Source: Arsenicicoccus piscis
GTDB taxonomy: Bacteria > Actinomycetota > Actinomycetes > Actinomycetales > Dermatophilaceae
DNA: 64,000 nt
Direction: 5' to 3'
NCBI RefSeq assembly: GCF_022568835.1
Contig: NZ_JAKZHV010000003.1
Location: 310,001 to 374,000 of the forward strand
Shown here piece after piece: positions 38,990 through 48,381 of this stretch; positions within the stretch are counted from its first letter, which is position 1, and each line of letters starts with the position of its first letter. The notes beneath the pieces were generated by a model. That model was not told the origin of the DNA, made no database searches, and saw only the letters and a program-made list of their open reading frames with translations. The translations under genes were made by a program, and so were the position numbers.

Positions 38990-39796
38990 ATGACTGCCGA
39001 GCCGTCCGTTCCGACCACGACCGACGACCTGCGGGTCGAGCAGGACGGGCCTGTCCTCGTCGTCACGCTGGCTCGGCCGGCCAAGCGCAACGCCCTGAGC
39101 GACGCGATGGTGCTGCGCCTGCAGGCGATCTTCGACGCGATCCCGTCGGCGCAGGAGCCGGTCCGGGCCGTGGTGATCGCGGCGGAGGGTGACCACTTCT
39201 GCGCCGGCCTCGACCTCGCGAGCCTCGGCGAGAAGGACACCTTCGAGGGCATCCTCCACTCCCGCATGTGGCACCGCGCGTTCGAGGCGATCGAGTCCGG
39301 GCCGGTCCCGGTCATCTGCGCGCTCCAGGGTGCGGTGGTCGGCGGCGGGCTGGAGCTGGCCGCGGCCACGCACGTGCGGGTGGCCGAGCCGTCCACCTTC
39401 TTCGCTCTGCCCGAGGGCTCGCGCGGGCTCTTCGTCGGCGGGGGTGGGTCGGTGCGGGTCCCCCGGCTCGTCGGCACCCACCGGATGGCCGACATGATGC
39501 TGACCGGGCGGGTCTACGAGGCTGCTGACGGGGTGGCGGCCGGCTTCGCGCAGTACCTCGTCGGCGAGGGGGAGGCCAAGGCCGAGGCGCTGCGCCTCGC
39601 TCACCGCGTCGCGCAGAACGCACCGGCGTCGAACTTCGCTGTCGTGCAAGCGCTCCCGCGCATCGCCGAGGTCGGCCCGACCGAGGGGCTGCTGATGGAG
39701 TCGCTCATGGCGGCCATCGCCCAGGGCACCCCGGACGCGAAGGCGCGGATGGCGGCCTTCCTCGAGGGCCGCGCCAACAAGGTGAAGGAGGCCTGA
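38990..39796 (+). CDS. Enoyl-CoA hydratase/isomerase (crotonase) family protein
   Basis: A 268-residue crotonase. The oxyanion-hole regions are RNALSDAM and HFCAGLDLASLG near residue 62, plus GAVVGGGLELAAATHVRVAE near 108. The family segment GLFVGGGGSVRVPRLVG follows. It probably hydrates a 2-enoyl-CoA in the adjacent beta-oxidation-like pathway. GAGGAGAG precedes the ATG. It is the first gene of a long co-directional cluster, separated by one base from the next. Confidence 0.88.
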   Translation: MTAEPSVPTTTDDLRVEQDGPVLVVTLARPAKRNALSDAMVLRLQAIFDAIPSAQEPVRAVVIAAEGDHFCAGLDLASLGEKDTFEGILHSRMWHRAFEAIESGPVPVICALQGAVVGGGLELAAATHVRVAEPSTFFALPEGSRGLFVGGGGSVRVPRLVGTHRMADMMLTGRVYEAADGVAAGFAQYLVGEGEAKAEALRLAHRVAQNAPASNFAVVQALPRIAEVGPTEGLLMESLMAAIAQGTPDAKARMAAFLEGRANKVKEA

Positions 39797-39797
39797 C

Positions 39798-41774
39798 GTG
39801 AGCGACCGGACCATCGAGCGCGGCGAGGTGCTGTGGACGCCACCCGCGGACGCGCTGGACACCACCCGTGAGGGCCGATTCCTGCAGTGGGTCAACGAGA
39901 CTCGCGGCCTCGCGCTCGGCACCCATGAGGACCTGTGGGCCTGGTCGGTCGCCGACCTCGGCGCCTTCTGGCAGGCCGTGTGGGACTACTTCGAGGTGCA
40001 GTCGCACAGCCCCCACACCACGGCGCTCGCCTCGCGGGAGATGCCGGGCGCCTCCTGGTTCCCGGGCGCCACCCTCAACTACGCCGAGCACATGCTCGGC
40101 ACCAGCGAGGACACCGATCGCGTTGCGGTCGTAGGCGTCTCGCAGACACGCGCGGACGTCGAGCTCACCTTCGGCGAGCTCCGGGACCAGGTAGCCCGGG
40201 CGCGGACGGTGCTCGCCGGCATGGGTGTCGGTCGCGGGGACCGGGTCGTCGCCTACCTGCCCAACATCCCCGAGACCCTCGTCGCGTTCCTCGCCACTGC
40301 GTCGCTCGGTGCCGTGTGGGCGTCCTGCGCCACCGAGCTCGGGCCGCGCTCGGTGGTCGACCGGTTCGCCCAGGTCGAGCCGACGGTGCTGCTCGTGACG
40401 GGTGGTTATGTCTACGGGAAGAAGGTCATCGACCGACGCGACGAGGTCGCTGCCGTGCGCGCCGAGCTCCCGGGGGTCGCGCACGTGGTGGACGTGGGCT
40501 ACGGGCCCTACGCCGTGCCGGACGCCGAGGACTGGCAGGCCCTGCTGCGCGAGGTCACGCCCGAGCCGATGGCGTTCGAGGCCGTGCCGTTCGACCACCC
40601 GCTGTTCGTGCTCTTCTCCTCCGGCACCACCGGCCAGCCGAAGGCGATCGTCCACGGCCACGGCGGCATCCTGCTCGAGCACCTGAAGAACCACGCGCTG
40701 TCGTGGGACATGGGACCGGACGACCGGATGCTGTGGTTCTCCACCACCGCCTGGATGATGTGGAACGCGCTGGTCAGCTCGCTGCTCGTCCGCGCCTCGA
40801 TCGTCATGGTCGACGGCAACCCGATGTGGCCCGACGTGGCCTGGCAGTGGTCCCTCGCCGAGCGCACCGGGGCGACGATCATGGGCGCGAGCCCGGGCTG
40901 GGTGATGGCCTGTCGCAAGGCGGGCATCGTGCCGCGCAGCGACTACGACCTGGCCGTGCGGCTCGTCGGCTCGGCCGGGGCGCCGTTGCCGCCCGAGGGC
41001 TACGCCTGGGTGCTCGACGCGGTGGGTGAGCACGTGATGCTCAACGTGGGCAGCGGTGGCACCGACGTCTGCTCCGGGATCGTGCAGAACCACCCGCTGC
41101 TGCCGGTCTACGCCGGCGAGATCTCCGGTCGGGCGCTGGGGGTCGACGTGCACGCCTTCGACGAGGCGGGGCAGGAGGTCGTCGGTGAGCTCGGCGAGCT
41201 CGTCATCACCTCACCCATGCCGTCCATGCCGATCGGCTTCTGGGGTGACCCGGACGGCGCGCGCTATCGCGACGCCTACTTCGACCACTACCCGGGAGTG
41301 TGGCGACACGGCGACTGGATCGTCTTCAACGACAACGGTTCCTGTCACGTCGCCGGCCGCTCCGACGCCACCCTCAACCGCGGCGGGGTGCGGCTCGGCA
41401 CCGCCGAGTTCTACCGCGTGGTCGAGGAGCTCGACGGGGTCGCCGACTCGCTCGTGGTCCACCTCGAGGACCCGGCGGGTGGCAACGGCGAGCTGATCCT
41501 GTTCGTCGCGCTCGACACCGGCGTAGAGCTGGACGACGCGCTGCGGCGCACCATCGCCGGCGCGCTGCGCGGCTCGCTCTCCCCCCGCCACGTACCGGAC
41601 CGGATCGTCGAGCTGCCGGTCGTGCCACGCAATCTCACCGGCAAGAAGCTCGAGCTGCCGGTCAAGCGCATCCTCGGCGGGGCCCCGCTCGAGCAGGTCG
41701 CCAGCCGCGACGCGCTCGCCGTCCCCACCTCGCTCGACCCGGTGGTCGACCTCGCCAAGGAGCTGGGTCGATGA
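39798..41774 (+). CDS. Acetoacetate-CoA ligase
   Basis: A 658-residue ANL-superfamily adenylating enzyme closest in layout to acetoacetyl-CoA synthetase. It shows the N-terminal FWQAVWDYF region and PGATLNYAEHML, the AMP-binding loop FSSGTTGQPKAIVHGHGG near residue 274, and TAWMMWNALVSSLL. The C-terminal catalytic lysine region is NLTGKKLELPVKRI. The usual substrate is acetoacetate, but the cluster context leaves another beta-keto or short acid possible. It starts with GTG and overlaps the next gene by ATGA. Confidence 0.9.
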   Translation: MSDRTIERGEVLWTPPADALDTTREGRFLQWVNETRGLALGTHEDLWAWSVADLGAFWQAVWDYFEVQSHSPHTTALASREMPGASWFPGATLNYAEHMLGTSEDTDRVAVVGVSQTRADVELTFGELRDQVARARTVLAGMGVGRGDRVVAYLPNIPETLVAFLATASLGAVWASCATELGPRSVVDRFAQVEPTVLLVTGGYVYGKKVIDRRDEVAAVRAELPGVAHVVDVGYGPYAVPDAEDWQALLREVTPEPMAFEAVPFDHPLFVLFSSGTTGQPKAIVHGHGGILLEHLKNHALSWDMGPDDRMLWFSTTAWMMWNALVSSLLVRASIVMVDGNPMWPDVAWQWSLAERTGATIMGASPGWVMACRKAGIVPRSDYDLAVRLVGSAGAPLPPEGYAWVLDAVGEHVMLNVGSGGTDVCSGIVQNHPLLPVYAGEISGRALGVDVHAFDEAGQEVVGELGELVITSPMPSMPIGFWGDPDGARYRDAYFDHYPGVWRHGDWIVFNDNGSCHVAGRSDATLNRGGVRLGTAEFYRVVEELDGVADSLVVHLEDPAGGNGELILFVALDTGVELDDALRRTIAGALRGSLSPRHVPDRIVELPVVPRNLTGKKLELPVKRILGGAPLEQVASRDALAVPTSLDPVVDLAKELGR

Positions 41775-42691
41775 CCTCGGGCGCGGGTACCGTCCGGACC
41801 GTGGGTGTCGTCGGCGCCGGCGCGATCGGCGCCAGCTGGGCCGCCCACCTGCTGGCGCAGGGCCGCCACGTGGTCGTCACCGACCCGGCGGACGATGCGC
41901 AGGAGCGACTGCTCGCCTTCGTGGAGCCGCTCGTCGACGCGGAATCCCTGGACCGACTGACCTTCTCGCCGGAGATCACCGCGCTGCGCGACGTCGACCT
42001 CGTCATCGAGGCGGGCCCGGAGCGGCTCGACGTCAAGCGGTCCGTCTTCGCCGCCCTCGACGCGGTGGTGCGCCCCGACGTGCTGCTCACCAGCTCGTCG
42101 TCCGGCCTGCTGCCCAGCGACTTCCAGGACGCGTGCGAACACCCCGAGCGGGTGCTCGTCGCCCACCCGTTCAACCCGCCGCACCTCGTGCCGCTCGTCG
42201 AGGTCGTCGGTGGCCGGCTCACCTCGCCGGCGGCGGTAGACCAGGCGATGACCCAGCTCGCGGCGCTCGGCAAGGTGCCGGTGCGCCTGCAGCAGGAGCT
42301 CCCGGGCCACGTGGTCAACCGGCTGCAGGCGGCCCTGTGGCGCGAGGCCTACGCCCTCGTCACACGTGGCGCCATCTCGGTCGCCGACCTCGACCTCGCG
42401 GTCGCCAACGGTCCCGGGCTCCGCTGGGCCCTGCTGGGTCCCTTTGCCACCCAACACCTTTCGGGAGGTGGTGGGCAGGGCATCGCCCACATCCTTGCGC
42501 ACCTCGGGCCACCCATGGAGGCGTGGTGGGCCGACCTCAGCCCGGCCACCACCCTCGACCCGAAGATGGTCGACGCGGTCGTGCAGGGCACCGACGCCGA
42601 GCTCGCCGACGTCGACGAGGCCGACCTGCTCGCCCGACGCGACGCCGCGCTCGCCCAGCTCATCGCCGACAAGGCCGCCCGGGGTCTGTGA
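41771..42691 (+). CDS. 3-hydroxyacyl-CoA dehydrogenase (carnitine-dehydrogenase-like)
   Basis: A 306-residue NAD-dependent dehydrogenase. The Rossmann loop VGVVGAGAIGASWAAHLLAQ is near residue 10, followed by DLVIEAGPERLDVK and the catalytic-region VAHPFNPPHLVPLVEVV near 135. The C-terminal domain contains RLQAALWREAYALV. It is expected to oxidise the 3-hydroxy group made by the crotonase. The start overlaps the ligase stop. Confidence 0.87.
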   Translation: MTSGAGTVRTVGVVGAGAIGASWAAHLLAQGRHVVVTDPADDAQERLLAFVEPLVDAESLDRLTFSPEITALRDVDLVIEAGPERLDVKRSVFAALDAVVRPDVLLTSSSSGLLPSDFQDACEHPERVLVAHPFNPPHLVPLVEVVGGRLTSPAAVDQAMTQLAALGKVPVRLQQELPGHVVNRLQAALWREAYALVTRGAISVADLDLAVANGPGLRWALLGPFATQHLSGGGGQGIAHILAHLGPPMEAWWADLSPATTLDPKMVDAVVQGTDAELADVDEADLLARRDAALAQLIADKAARGL

Positions 42692-42696
42692 CCCTG

Positions 42697-42740
42697 GCCC
42701 ACCACCAACCACCAGTCATCACCAACCACCGCACCAGCGA
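42697..42740. repeat. CCACCAACCACC repeats between catabolic genes
   Basis: The short spacer contains CACCACCAACCACCAG and ATCACCAACCACCGCACC, two copies of the inverted GGTGGTTGG word that also makes up the palindromic elements at 50023 and 51792. It is probably a degenerate member of the same intergenic repeat family. Confidence 0.45.
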
Positions 42741-42761
42741 CAGCAGCCGACGGAGGCACCC

Positions 42762-44276
42762 ATGCAGGATCGTGGACTCGGATCGTGGCCGACGCGTCGT
42801 GCCCGGATGAGCCCGGCCAAGACGGCGCTCGTCGACCGTGGCACGCGAACGTCCTACGGCGAGCTGGATGCTCGTGCCGTGCGGCTCGCCCACGGTCTAC
42901 GCGGGCTGGGGGTGGAGCGGGGTGATCGGGTGGCCTACCTCGGGCTCAACTCGGCCACCTTCGTCGAGACGATGTTCGCCGTCGCCAAGCTCGGTGCCGT
43001 GATGGTGCCCCTCAACACGCGGCTGGCCGCCCCCGAGACGGCGTTCGTGCTCGCCGACAGCGAGCCGCGCATGCTGGTGTGGGACGACCCGTTCGAGCAG
43101 GTCGTGACGTCACCGGAGGTGGCCGAGCTCGGCCTCCAGACGGTTCAGGTGGGTGCCGCGCTCGACGCGGTGCGTGACGCCGGTTCGGACGAGCCGCTCG
43201 ACGAGTCCGTCTCGCTCGACGACCTGTTCATGATCCAGTACACCTCCGGCACCAGCGGGCGACCCAAGGGCGTCATGCTGACGCACGGCAACGTGACGTG
43301 GAACGTCTACAACATCCTCGTGGACGTCGACGTGACCAGCGAGGAGGTCGCTCTGGTCACCGCACCGCTGTTCCACACCGCGGCGCCCAACCAGCTGCTC
43401 TTCCCCACGATCCTCAAGGGCGGCACCGCCCTCATCGAGGCGCGCTGGGACGCCGAGCGGGCGATCGACCTGATCGAGTCCGAGGGCGTGACCTTCCTGT
43501 TCGGCGTCACGACCATGTACTACGCATTGCTGCACTCGCCGCGGTTCGCGAGCGCCGACCTGTCGACGCTGCGCCTCGCGCTCTCCGGTGGCGCGCCGCT
43601 GCCCGAGGCGCTGCTCGCGGCCTATCTCGACCGCGGCCTGATGATCGTGCAGGGCTACGGCCTCACCGAGTCCTCGCCCGGGGCAACGATGTTGCGGCCC
43701 GCGGACGGCATGCGCAAGATCGGCTCGGCCGGGACGTCCTGCTTCTTCACCGACGTGCGCGTCGTAGACCCCGTGGGCGAGGACGTCGGTCGGGGCGGCA
43801 CCGGCGAGGTGCTCGTGCAGGGCCCGAACGTCACGCCGGGCTACTGGCGCAGCCCGGACGCGACCGCGGGGGCCCTCGACGAGGACGGCTGGCTGCGCAC
43901 CGGTGACGTGGCGCGCGTCGACGAGGAGGGCTATCTCTACATCGTCGACCGGCTCAAGGACATGATCATCAGCGGGGGCGAGAACATCTATCCGGCCGAG
44001 GTCGAGCAGGCGATCTACGAGCACCCGGGGGTGGCTGAGGTGGCCGTCATCGGGATGCCGGACGAGCGGTGGGGCGAGGTGGGTCGCGCCGTCGTCGTTG
44101 CGAAACCTGGTGCGGCACTGAGCGAGTCGGACATCCTGGACCACCTCGACGGTCGGCTCGCGCGCTACAAGATCCCTCGGCGCGTCGACCTCGTCGAAGA
44201 GCTGCCGCACAACGCCTCCGGCAAGCTGGTGAAGACCCGGCTCCGGGCGATCCTCGAGGAAGGAACCAGCGCATGA
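42762..44276 (+). CDS. AMP-dependent acyl-CoA ligase
   Basis: A 504-residue fatty-acid/aromatic-acid CoA ligase. It has TSYGELDARAVRLA near residue 30 and the AMP-binding loop IQYTSGTSGRPKGVMLTHGN near 157. QGYGLTESSPG, the DGWLRTGDVARVDEEGYLYI hinge region and IISGGENIYPAEVE follow, and the catalytic lysine is in NASGKLVKTRL. The medium length and residues fit the family that activates hydroxycinnamates or fatty acids. The ATG at 42762 follows GGAGG; it overlaps the amidohydrolase by ATGA. Confidence 0.9.
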   Translation: MQDRGLGSWPTRRARMSPAKTALVDRGTRTSYGELDARAVRLAHGLRGLGVERGDRVAYLGLNSATFVETMFAVAKLGAVMVPLNTRLAAPETAFVLADSEPRMLVWDDPFEQVVTSPEVAELGLQTVQVGAALDAVRDAGSDEPLDESVSLDDLFMIQYTSGTSGRPKGVMLTHGNVTWNVYNILVDVDVTSEEVALVTAPLFHTAAPNQLLFPTILKGGTALIEARWDAERAIDLIESEGVTFLFGVTTMYYALLHSPRFASADLSTLRLALSGGAPLPEALLAAYLDRGLMIVQGYGLTESSPGATMLRPADGMRKIGSAGTSCFFTDVRVVDPVGEDVGRGGTGEVLVQGPNVTPGYWRSPDATAGALDEDGWLRTGDVARVDEEGYLYIVDRLKDMIISGGENIYPAEVEQAIYEHPGVAEVAVIGMPDERWGEVGRAVVVAKPGAALSESDILDHLDGRLARYKIPRRVDLVEELPHNASGKLVKTRLRAILEEGTSA

Positions 44277-45166
44277 GCATCGACCTGGACGCGGTGACCG
44301 CCATCGACGTGCACGTGCACATCGAGAGCGACGACCACGGTCACCACAGCCTGGACGACGAGCTGATGGACGCCTCGGCGGCCTACTTCAAGGCCCAGCA
44401 CAATCGCACGCCGGGGGTCGAGGAGATCGCGCAGACCTACCGCGAGCAGTCCATGGCCGCAGTGGTGTTCACCGTCGACGCGCACACCGCCACCGGTCAC
44501 CCGGCCCTGTCGTCGGCCGAGATCTGCGACCGCGCAAGGGACTTCGACGACGTGCTCATCCCGTTCGGCTCGGTCGACCCGCTCGACCCCGGCGCCGTCG
44601 CCCTGGCCCGCGAGCTCGTGATCGACCACGGTGCAAAGGGATTCAAGTTCCACCCGAGCCTGCAGGCGTTCGCGCCGAACGACACCACGTTCTACCCGCT
44701 GTGGGAGGCGCTGGAGGAGCTGGGGGTGCCGGCCCTCTTCCACACCGGGCAGAACGGCATCGGTGCGGGCCTGCCCGGCGGGCGCGGCATCAAGCTGCGC
44801 TACTCCAACCCGCTGCTGCTGGACGACGTCGCGGCCGACTTCCCCGGCCTGACCGTGATCCTCGCGCACCCGTCCGTGCCCTGGCAGGGCGAGGCGATCT
44901 CGATGGCCACCCACAAGGCCAACGTCTACATCGACCTGTCCGGCTGGCGGCCCAAGTACTTCCCGCCGGAGCTGGTGCGGGCCGCGGGCGGCCTGCTGCG
45001 CCGCAAGGTGCTCTTCGGGACGGACTACCCGCTCATCACGGCCGAGCAGTGGCTCGCGGACGTCGAGGAGCTGGGGCTCAAGCCCGAGGTGCTCCCCGGC
45101 ATCCTGAAGGACAACGCCGCTCGAGTGCTCCGCCTCGACCGGTCCGATGGAGCTGAGCGGGATTGA
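44273..45166 (+). CDS. Amidohydrolase-2 family metal-dependent hydrolase
   Basis: A 297-residue TIM-barrel hydrolase (COG2159). Metal ligands are visible as DVHVH near residue 12, FKFHPSLQ near 125, [15 protein letters not shown] and the late catalytic Asp in [15 protein letters not shown]. Such enzymes decarboxylate, hydrate or cleave C-C bonds. In phenylpropanoid side-chain shortening clusters a COG2159 protein has been proposed to take the place of a thiolase. It is sandwiched by 4-base overlaps between the ligase and acyl-CoA dehydrogenase genes. Confidence 0.87.
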   Translation: MSIDLDAVTAIDVHVHIESDDHGHHSLDDELMDASAAYFKAQHNRTPGVEEIAQTYREQSMAAVVFTVDAHTATGHPALSSAEICDRARDFDDVLIPFGSVDPLDPGAVALARELVIDHGAKGFKFHPSLQAFAPNDTTFYPLWEALEELGVPALFHTGQNGIGAGLPGGRGIKLRYSNPLLLDDVAADFPGLTVILAHPSVPWQGEAISMATHKANVYIDLSGWRPKYFPPELVRAAGGLLRRKVLFGTDYPLITAEQWLADVEELGLKPEVLPGILKDNAARVLRLDRSDGAERD

Positions 45167-46311
45167 GCACCAGGCTGTTTCGTCGTGACGAGGACCACGA
45201 GGAGATCCGCGGGCTGGCTCGTGAGGTCGCTCTCGGCCGGGTGGCGCCACACGCCGCGCGGGTCGACGAGGAGCACGCGTTCCCCGTCGAGTCGGTCCAG
45301 GCGCTGGTCGAGTCCGACCTGCACGCCGTCGGGATCCCCGAGGCCTACGGCGGGCCGGGCGCCGACCTGCTGGCCTCCGTGGTGGTTGCTGAAGAGGTCG
45401 CACGCGTGTGCACCACCACGCAGCAGGTGGTCGGCGCCAACGAGCTCTTCGCCTGGCCGCTGCTGCTCGGCGGGTCCGAGGACCTCAAGACGCAATACCT
45501 GCCGCGCGTCGCGTCGGGGGAGACCCTCGGCGCGTTCGCGCTGTCCGAGCCGGAGGCGGGGTCCGACGTCGCCGCCATGACCACGCGAGCTCGCGAGGTG
45601 GCCGACGGCTGGGAGCTGAAGGGCACCAAGCGCTGGATCACGAACGCCGGCGTGGCCGGGGTCTACGTCCTCTTCGCCGTGACCGACCCGGACGCGGGCT
45701 CGCGGGGGATCTCGGCGTTCGTGGTGGAGCCGGGCGACGGGCTGACCTTCGGCGCACCCGAGCGCAAGATGGGGCTGCGCGGCTCGCCCACCTGCGAGGT
45801 CATGCTCGACCGGGTCGTGATCCCGCGCGACCGGATCGTCGGCGAGCCCGGCCAGGGCCTGTCGCTCGCGCTCGGCACGCTGGACCGCACCCGCGCCGTC
45901 GTCGCCGGTCAGGCCGTGGGGCTCGCGCAGGGTGCGCTCGACGTCGCCACGGTCTACCTCAAGGAGCGGCGCCAGTTCGGCAAACGCCTTGCGGACCTGC
46001 AGGGCCTGCAGTTCATGCTCGCGGACATGGCCGTGCGGGTGCGGGCTGCGCGGCTGCTGGCCTACGCCGCCGCCGAGGAGGCCGAGGAGGGCACGACGAC
46101 GATGTCCCTGGCCGGCGCGGCCGCCAAGTGCTTCGCCTCCGACACCGCCATGTCCGTCACCACCGACGCCGTCCAGCTGCTCGGCGGCGCCGGTTACGTT
46201 CGCGACTACCCCGTCGAGCGGATGATGCGCGACGCCAAGATCACCCAGATCTACGAGGGCACCAACCAGATCCAGCGGATCGTGATCGCGCGCGCCCTGC
46301 TCGCGGGGTAG
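45163..46311 (+). CDS. Acyl-CoA dehydrogenase
   Basis: A 382-residue FAD enzyme. It has the signatures [15 protein letters not shown] near residue 127, [25 protein letters not shown] and [20 protein letters not shown]. The catalytic Glu is in [13 protein letters not shown]. It would introduce the 2,3 double bond used by the crotonase. The start is TTG in a TTGA overlap with the amidohydrolase stop, unusual in codon choice but forced by the overlap. Confidence 0.92.
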   Translation: MSTRLFRRDEDHEEIRGLAREVALGRVAPHAARVDEEHAFPVESVQALVESDLHAVGIPEAYGGPGADLLASVVVAEEVARVCTTTQQVVGANELFAWPLLLGGSEDLKTQYLPRVASGETLGAFALSEPEAGSDVAAMTTRAREVADGWELKGTKRWITNAGVAGVYVLFAVTDPDAGSRGISAFVVEPGDGLTFGAPERKMGLRGSPTCEVMLDRVVIPRDRIVGEPGQGLSLALGTLDRTRAVVAGQAVGLAQGALDVATVYLKERRQFGKRLADLQGLQFMLADMAVRVRAARLLAYAAAEEAEEGTTTMSLAGAAAKCFASDTAMSVTTDAVQLLGGAGYVRDYPVERMMRDAKITQIYEGTNQIQRIVIARALLAG

Positions 46312-46400
46312 CGGTCCTGCGCCGGCTCGAGGAGCTCGGCAACCCGCTCGGCGCCCCGACCGGCTAGGACCACCACCCGGAGCGCGAGACACTGGGGGCC

Positions 46401-47789
46401 ATGAGCGAGGCGCCGACCATCGAGGGACCGCACTATCTGGTCGGCGGTCGACGGGCGTGGCTCATCTTCGCGGTCGGTGTGCTCGCCTACGCGCTGGCCA
46501 TCTTCAACCGCACCTCGCTCGGGGTGGCGGGGCTGGTGGCCGCGCAGCGGTTCGGGATCTCCGCGTCGCAGCTGGCGACGTTCACGGTGCTGCAGCTCCT
46601 GGTCTACGCGGCGATGCAGGTGCCCGTGGGAGCGATGCTGGACCGCTACGGCTCCCGCGTGCTGCTGCTCGTCGGGACCCTGCTGATGACCGTCGCCCAG
46701 CTGGCGTTCGCGCTGGTCCCCGGCTTCTGGGGCGCGCTTGCGGCCCGGTTCGTGCTCGGCATGGGCGACGCCATGATGTTCGTGAGCGTGCTGCGTCTCG
46801 TGGCGCTGTGGTTCCCGTCGCGACGGGTCCCGCTGCTGTCCCAGCTCACCGGCCAGATCGGTCAGCTGGGTGTCGTAGCGTCCTCGGTCCCGCTCTCGCT
46901 GGCGCTGCGCCACGTCGGGTGGGAGCGAGCGTTCCTCGGGGCGGCTGCGGCCGGGATCGTGTCGGCCGTAGCCATCGTGCTGGTCGTGAAGAACACGCCC
47001 GTCCTCACCCCGACCGAGCGTGCACCGCTGGACCCGCGGGTCATTGGGCGGCTCGTGCGCGAGGCGTGGCGCGAGCCCGGCACCCGGCTGGGGCTGTGGA
47101 CCCACTTCACGACCATGTTCGCTGCCAACGTGTTCTCGCTGCTGTGGGGCTTCCCGTTCCTGGTGCGCGCGCAGGGGTTGTCCGAGGAGGTGGCAGGCAC
47201 GATGCTCGTGGTCATGAGCGCCACCATGCTCGTGACCGGGCCGGTCGTCGGACTGCTGACCTCGCGCTGGCCCTACCGACGCTCCGACGTCGTGCTGATC
47301 GACATCGCGGCCATCGCGACCATCTGGTCGATCGTCCTGCTCTGGCCCGGCCGCGCCCCGCTGTGGCTGCTCGTGCTGCTGGCCGTCGTGACCGCGACGG
47401 GTGGACCCACGTCCGCCGTCGGGTTCGACTTCGCCCGCACGATGAACCCGGCCGCGCGGTTCGGCACCTCCAACGGCATCGTCAACGTGGGCGGGTTCGT
47501 CGCCTCGCTGGTCGTCATGGGGCTCGTGGGCTTCACGCTGGACCTGCTGACGCCACAGGGCGGGCCGGGCTTCGGCCTCACGGAGTTCCGCTGGGCGTTC
47601 GCCACGATGTATCTCGCCTGGGCGCTCGGCGCCTTCCAGATCCTGAGGCTGCGCGGTCAGGTGCGTCACCTCAAGGTGGACGAGCCCGCCCACTATGCCG
47701 GACTCATCGAGGGCGAGCTGCCCCGCTATCCCCGCAGGAGTCGCGACCCGAGAACGGCTCGAACCCCCAGAAGGAGAAGGCGATCATGA
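46401..47789 (+). CDS. MFS transporter
   Basis: A 462-residue major-facilitator protein with about 12 hydrophobic segments, MLDRYGSRVLLL in the motif A loop between helices 2 and 3, and a long charged C-terminal tail. It is likely to import the acid degraded by the cluster, by analogy with MFS genes in similar MarR-controlled aromatic-acid clusters. It overlaps the DUF3467 gene by 4 bases. Confidence 0.87.
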   Translation: MSEAPTIEGPHYLVGGRRAWLIFAVGVLAYALAIFNRTSLGVAGLVAAQRFGISASQLATFTVLQLLVYAAMQVPVGAMLDRYGSRVLLLVGTLLMTVAQLAFALVPGFWGALAARFVLGMGDAMMFVSVLRLVALWFPSRRVPLLSQLTGQIGQLGVVASSVPLSLALRHVGWERAFLGAAAAGIVSAVAIVLVVKNTPVLTPTERAPLDPRVIGRLVREAWREPGTRLGLWTHFTTMFAANVFSLLWGFPFLVRAQGLSEEVAGTMLVVMSATMLVTGPVVGLLTSRWPYRRSDVVLIDIAAIATIWSIVLLWPGRAPLWLLVLLAVVTATGGPTSAVGFDFARTMNPAARFGTSNGIVNVGGFVASLVVMGLVGFTLDLLTPQGGPGFGLTEFRWAFATMYLAWALGAFQILRLRGQVRHLKVDEPAHYAGLIEGELPRYPRRSRDPRTARTPRRRRRS

Positions 47790-48091
47790 GCGAGAACCCG
47801 GCGGAGCTGCCGCTGCACCTGGATATCGACGTCCCGGCCGACAAGGCGGTGGGGTGTTATGCCGACTTCGTCTCGGTCTGGCACACCAAGGACGTCTTCG
47901 TCCTCGACTTCGCCGCTCTCGTCGCGTCGCCCACGCACGGTGAGGGGCCGAACGGCGAGCCGATGTCGGTGGCAAAGTCGATCATCACCTCGCGCGTGCG
48001 CGTTCCCCCAGGTCAGGTCTTCGAGGTGATGAAGGCGCTGGAGGCTCAGCTGACGGCCTGGGAGCAGGAGAGCGGTGCCCGGCCGTCCTGA
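47786..48091 (+). CDS. DUF3467 protein
   Basis: A 101-residue protein with the DUF3467 pattern: a beta segment LHLDIDVPADKAVGCYADFV, then HTKDVFVLDFAAL and VAKSIITSRVRVPPGQVFEVMKALEAQL. Function is unknown. AAGGAGAAGG precedes the ATG, which overlaps the MFS stop. It closes the catabolic cluster. Confidence 0.82.
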   Translation: MSENPAELPLHLDIDVPADKAVGCYADFVSVWHTKDVFVLDFAALVASPTHGEGPNGEPMSVAKSIITSRVRVPPGQVFEVMKALEAQLTAWEQESGARPS

Positions 48092-48381
48092 GCGGGTGGT
48101 GCTGGTGGCTCTCCGCTCATCTTGGTTGGCCCATCCGGGTGGTCCCGTTATCGAATCGTGATCTGATCGAGCGGCTGTCCGGGGAGCATTCTCCGGCCTG
48201 CAAAAATACAACGGTGTTATTCGTGACCGTCGATTCGGGTGTGTCTGATTTGTCTGATGCGCCAATTGTTTATGGTGTGACTCATGTTCTTTGAGTGACC
48301 GCATTTCCCTACCCTCGTTGAGGATCAGCCGCACCCCACTCCCGTATCCCGGGTCCCGGCGGCTCGAACGAGAGGGACATC
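48092..48381 (+). promoter_or_regulatory. AT-richer control region upstream of the NlpC/P60 gene
   Basis: About 290 gene-free bases, notably richer in A and T between 48200 and 48310. It contains GATTTGTC at 48247-48254, the same octamer found before the anchored-protein genes. It also has an imperfect inverted pair GTGACTCA...TGAGTGAC around 48283-48301. AGCCG and CGGCT near 48330-48365 can form a long hairpin just before the gene. I could not match it to a c-di-AMP riboswitch. Confidence 0.4.

Noticed and set aside
48092..48381. c-di-AMP (ydaO-type) riboswitch before the NlpC/P60 gene
   Set aside because: Position is typical and hairpins exist, but the conserved GGGGTGAATC and CCGAATCCG-like blocks are absent.
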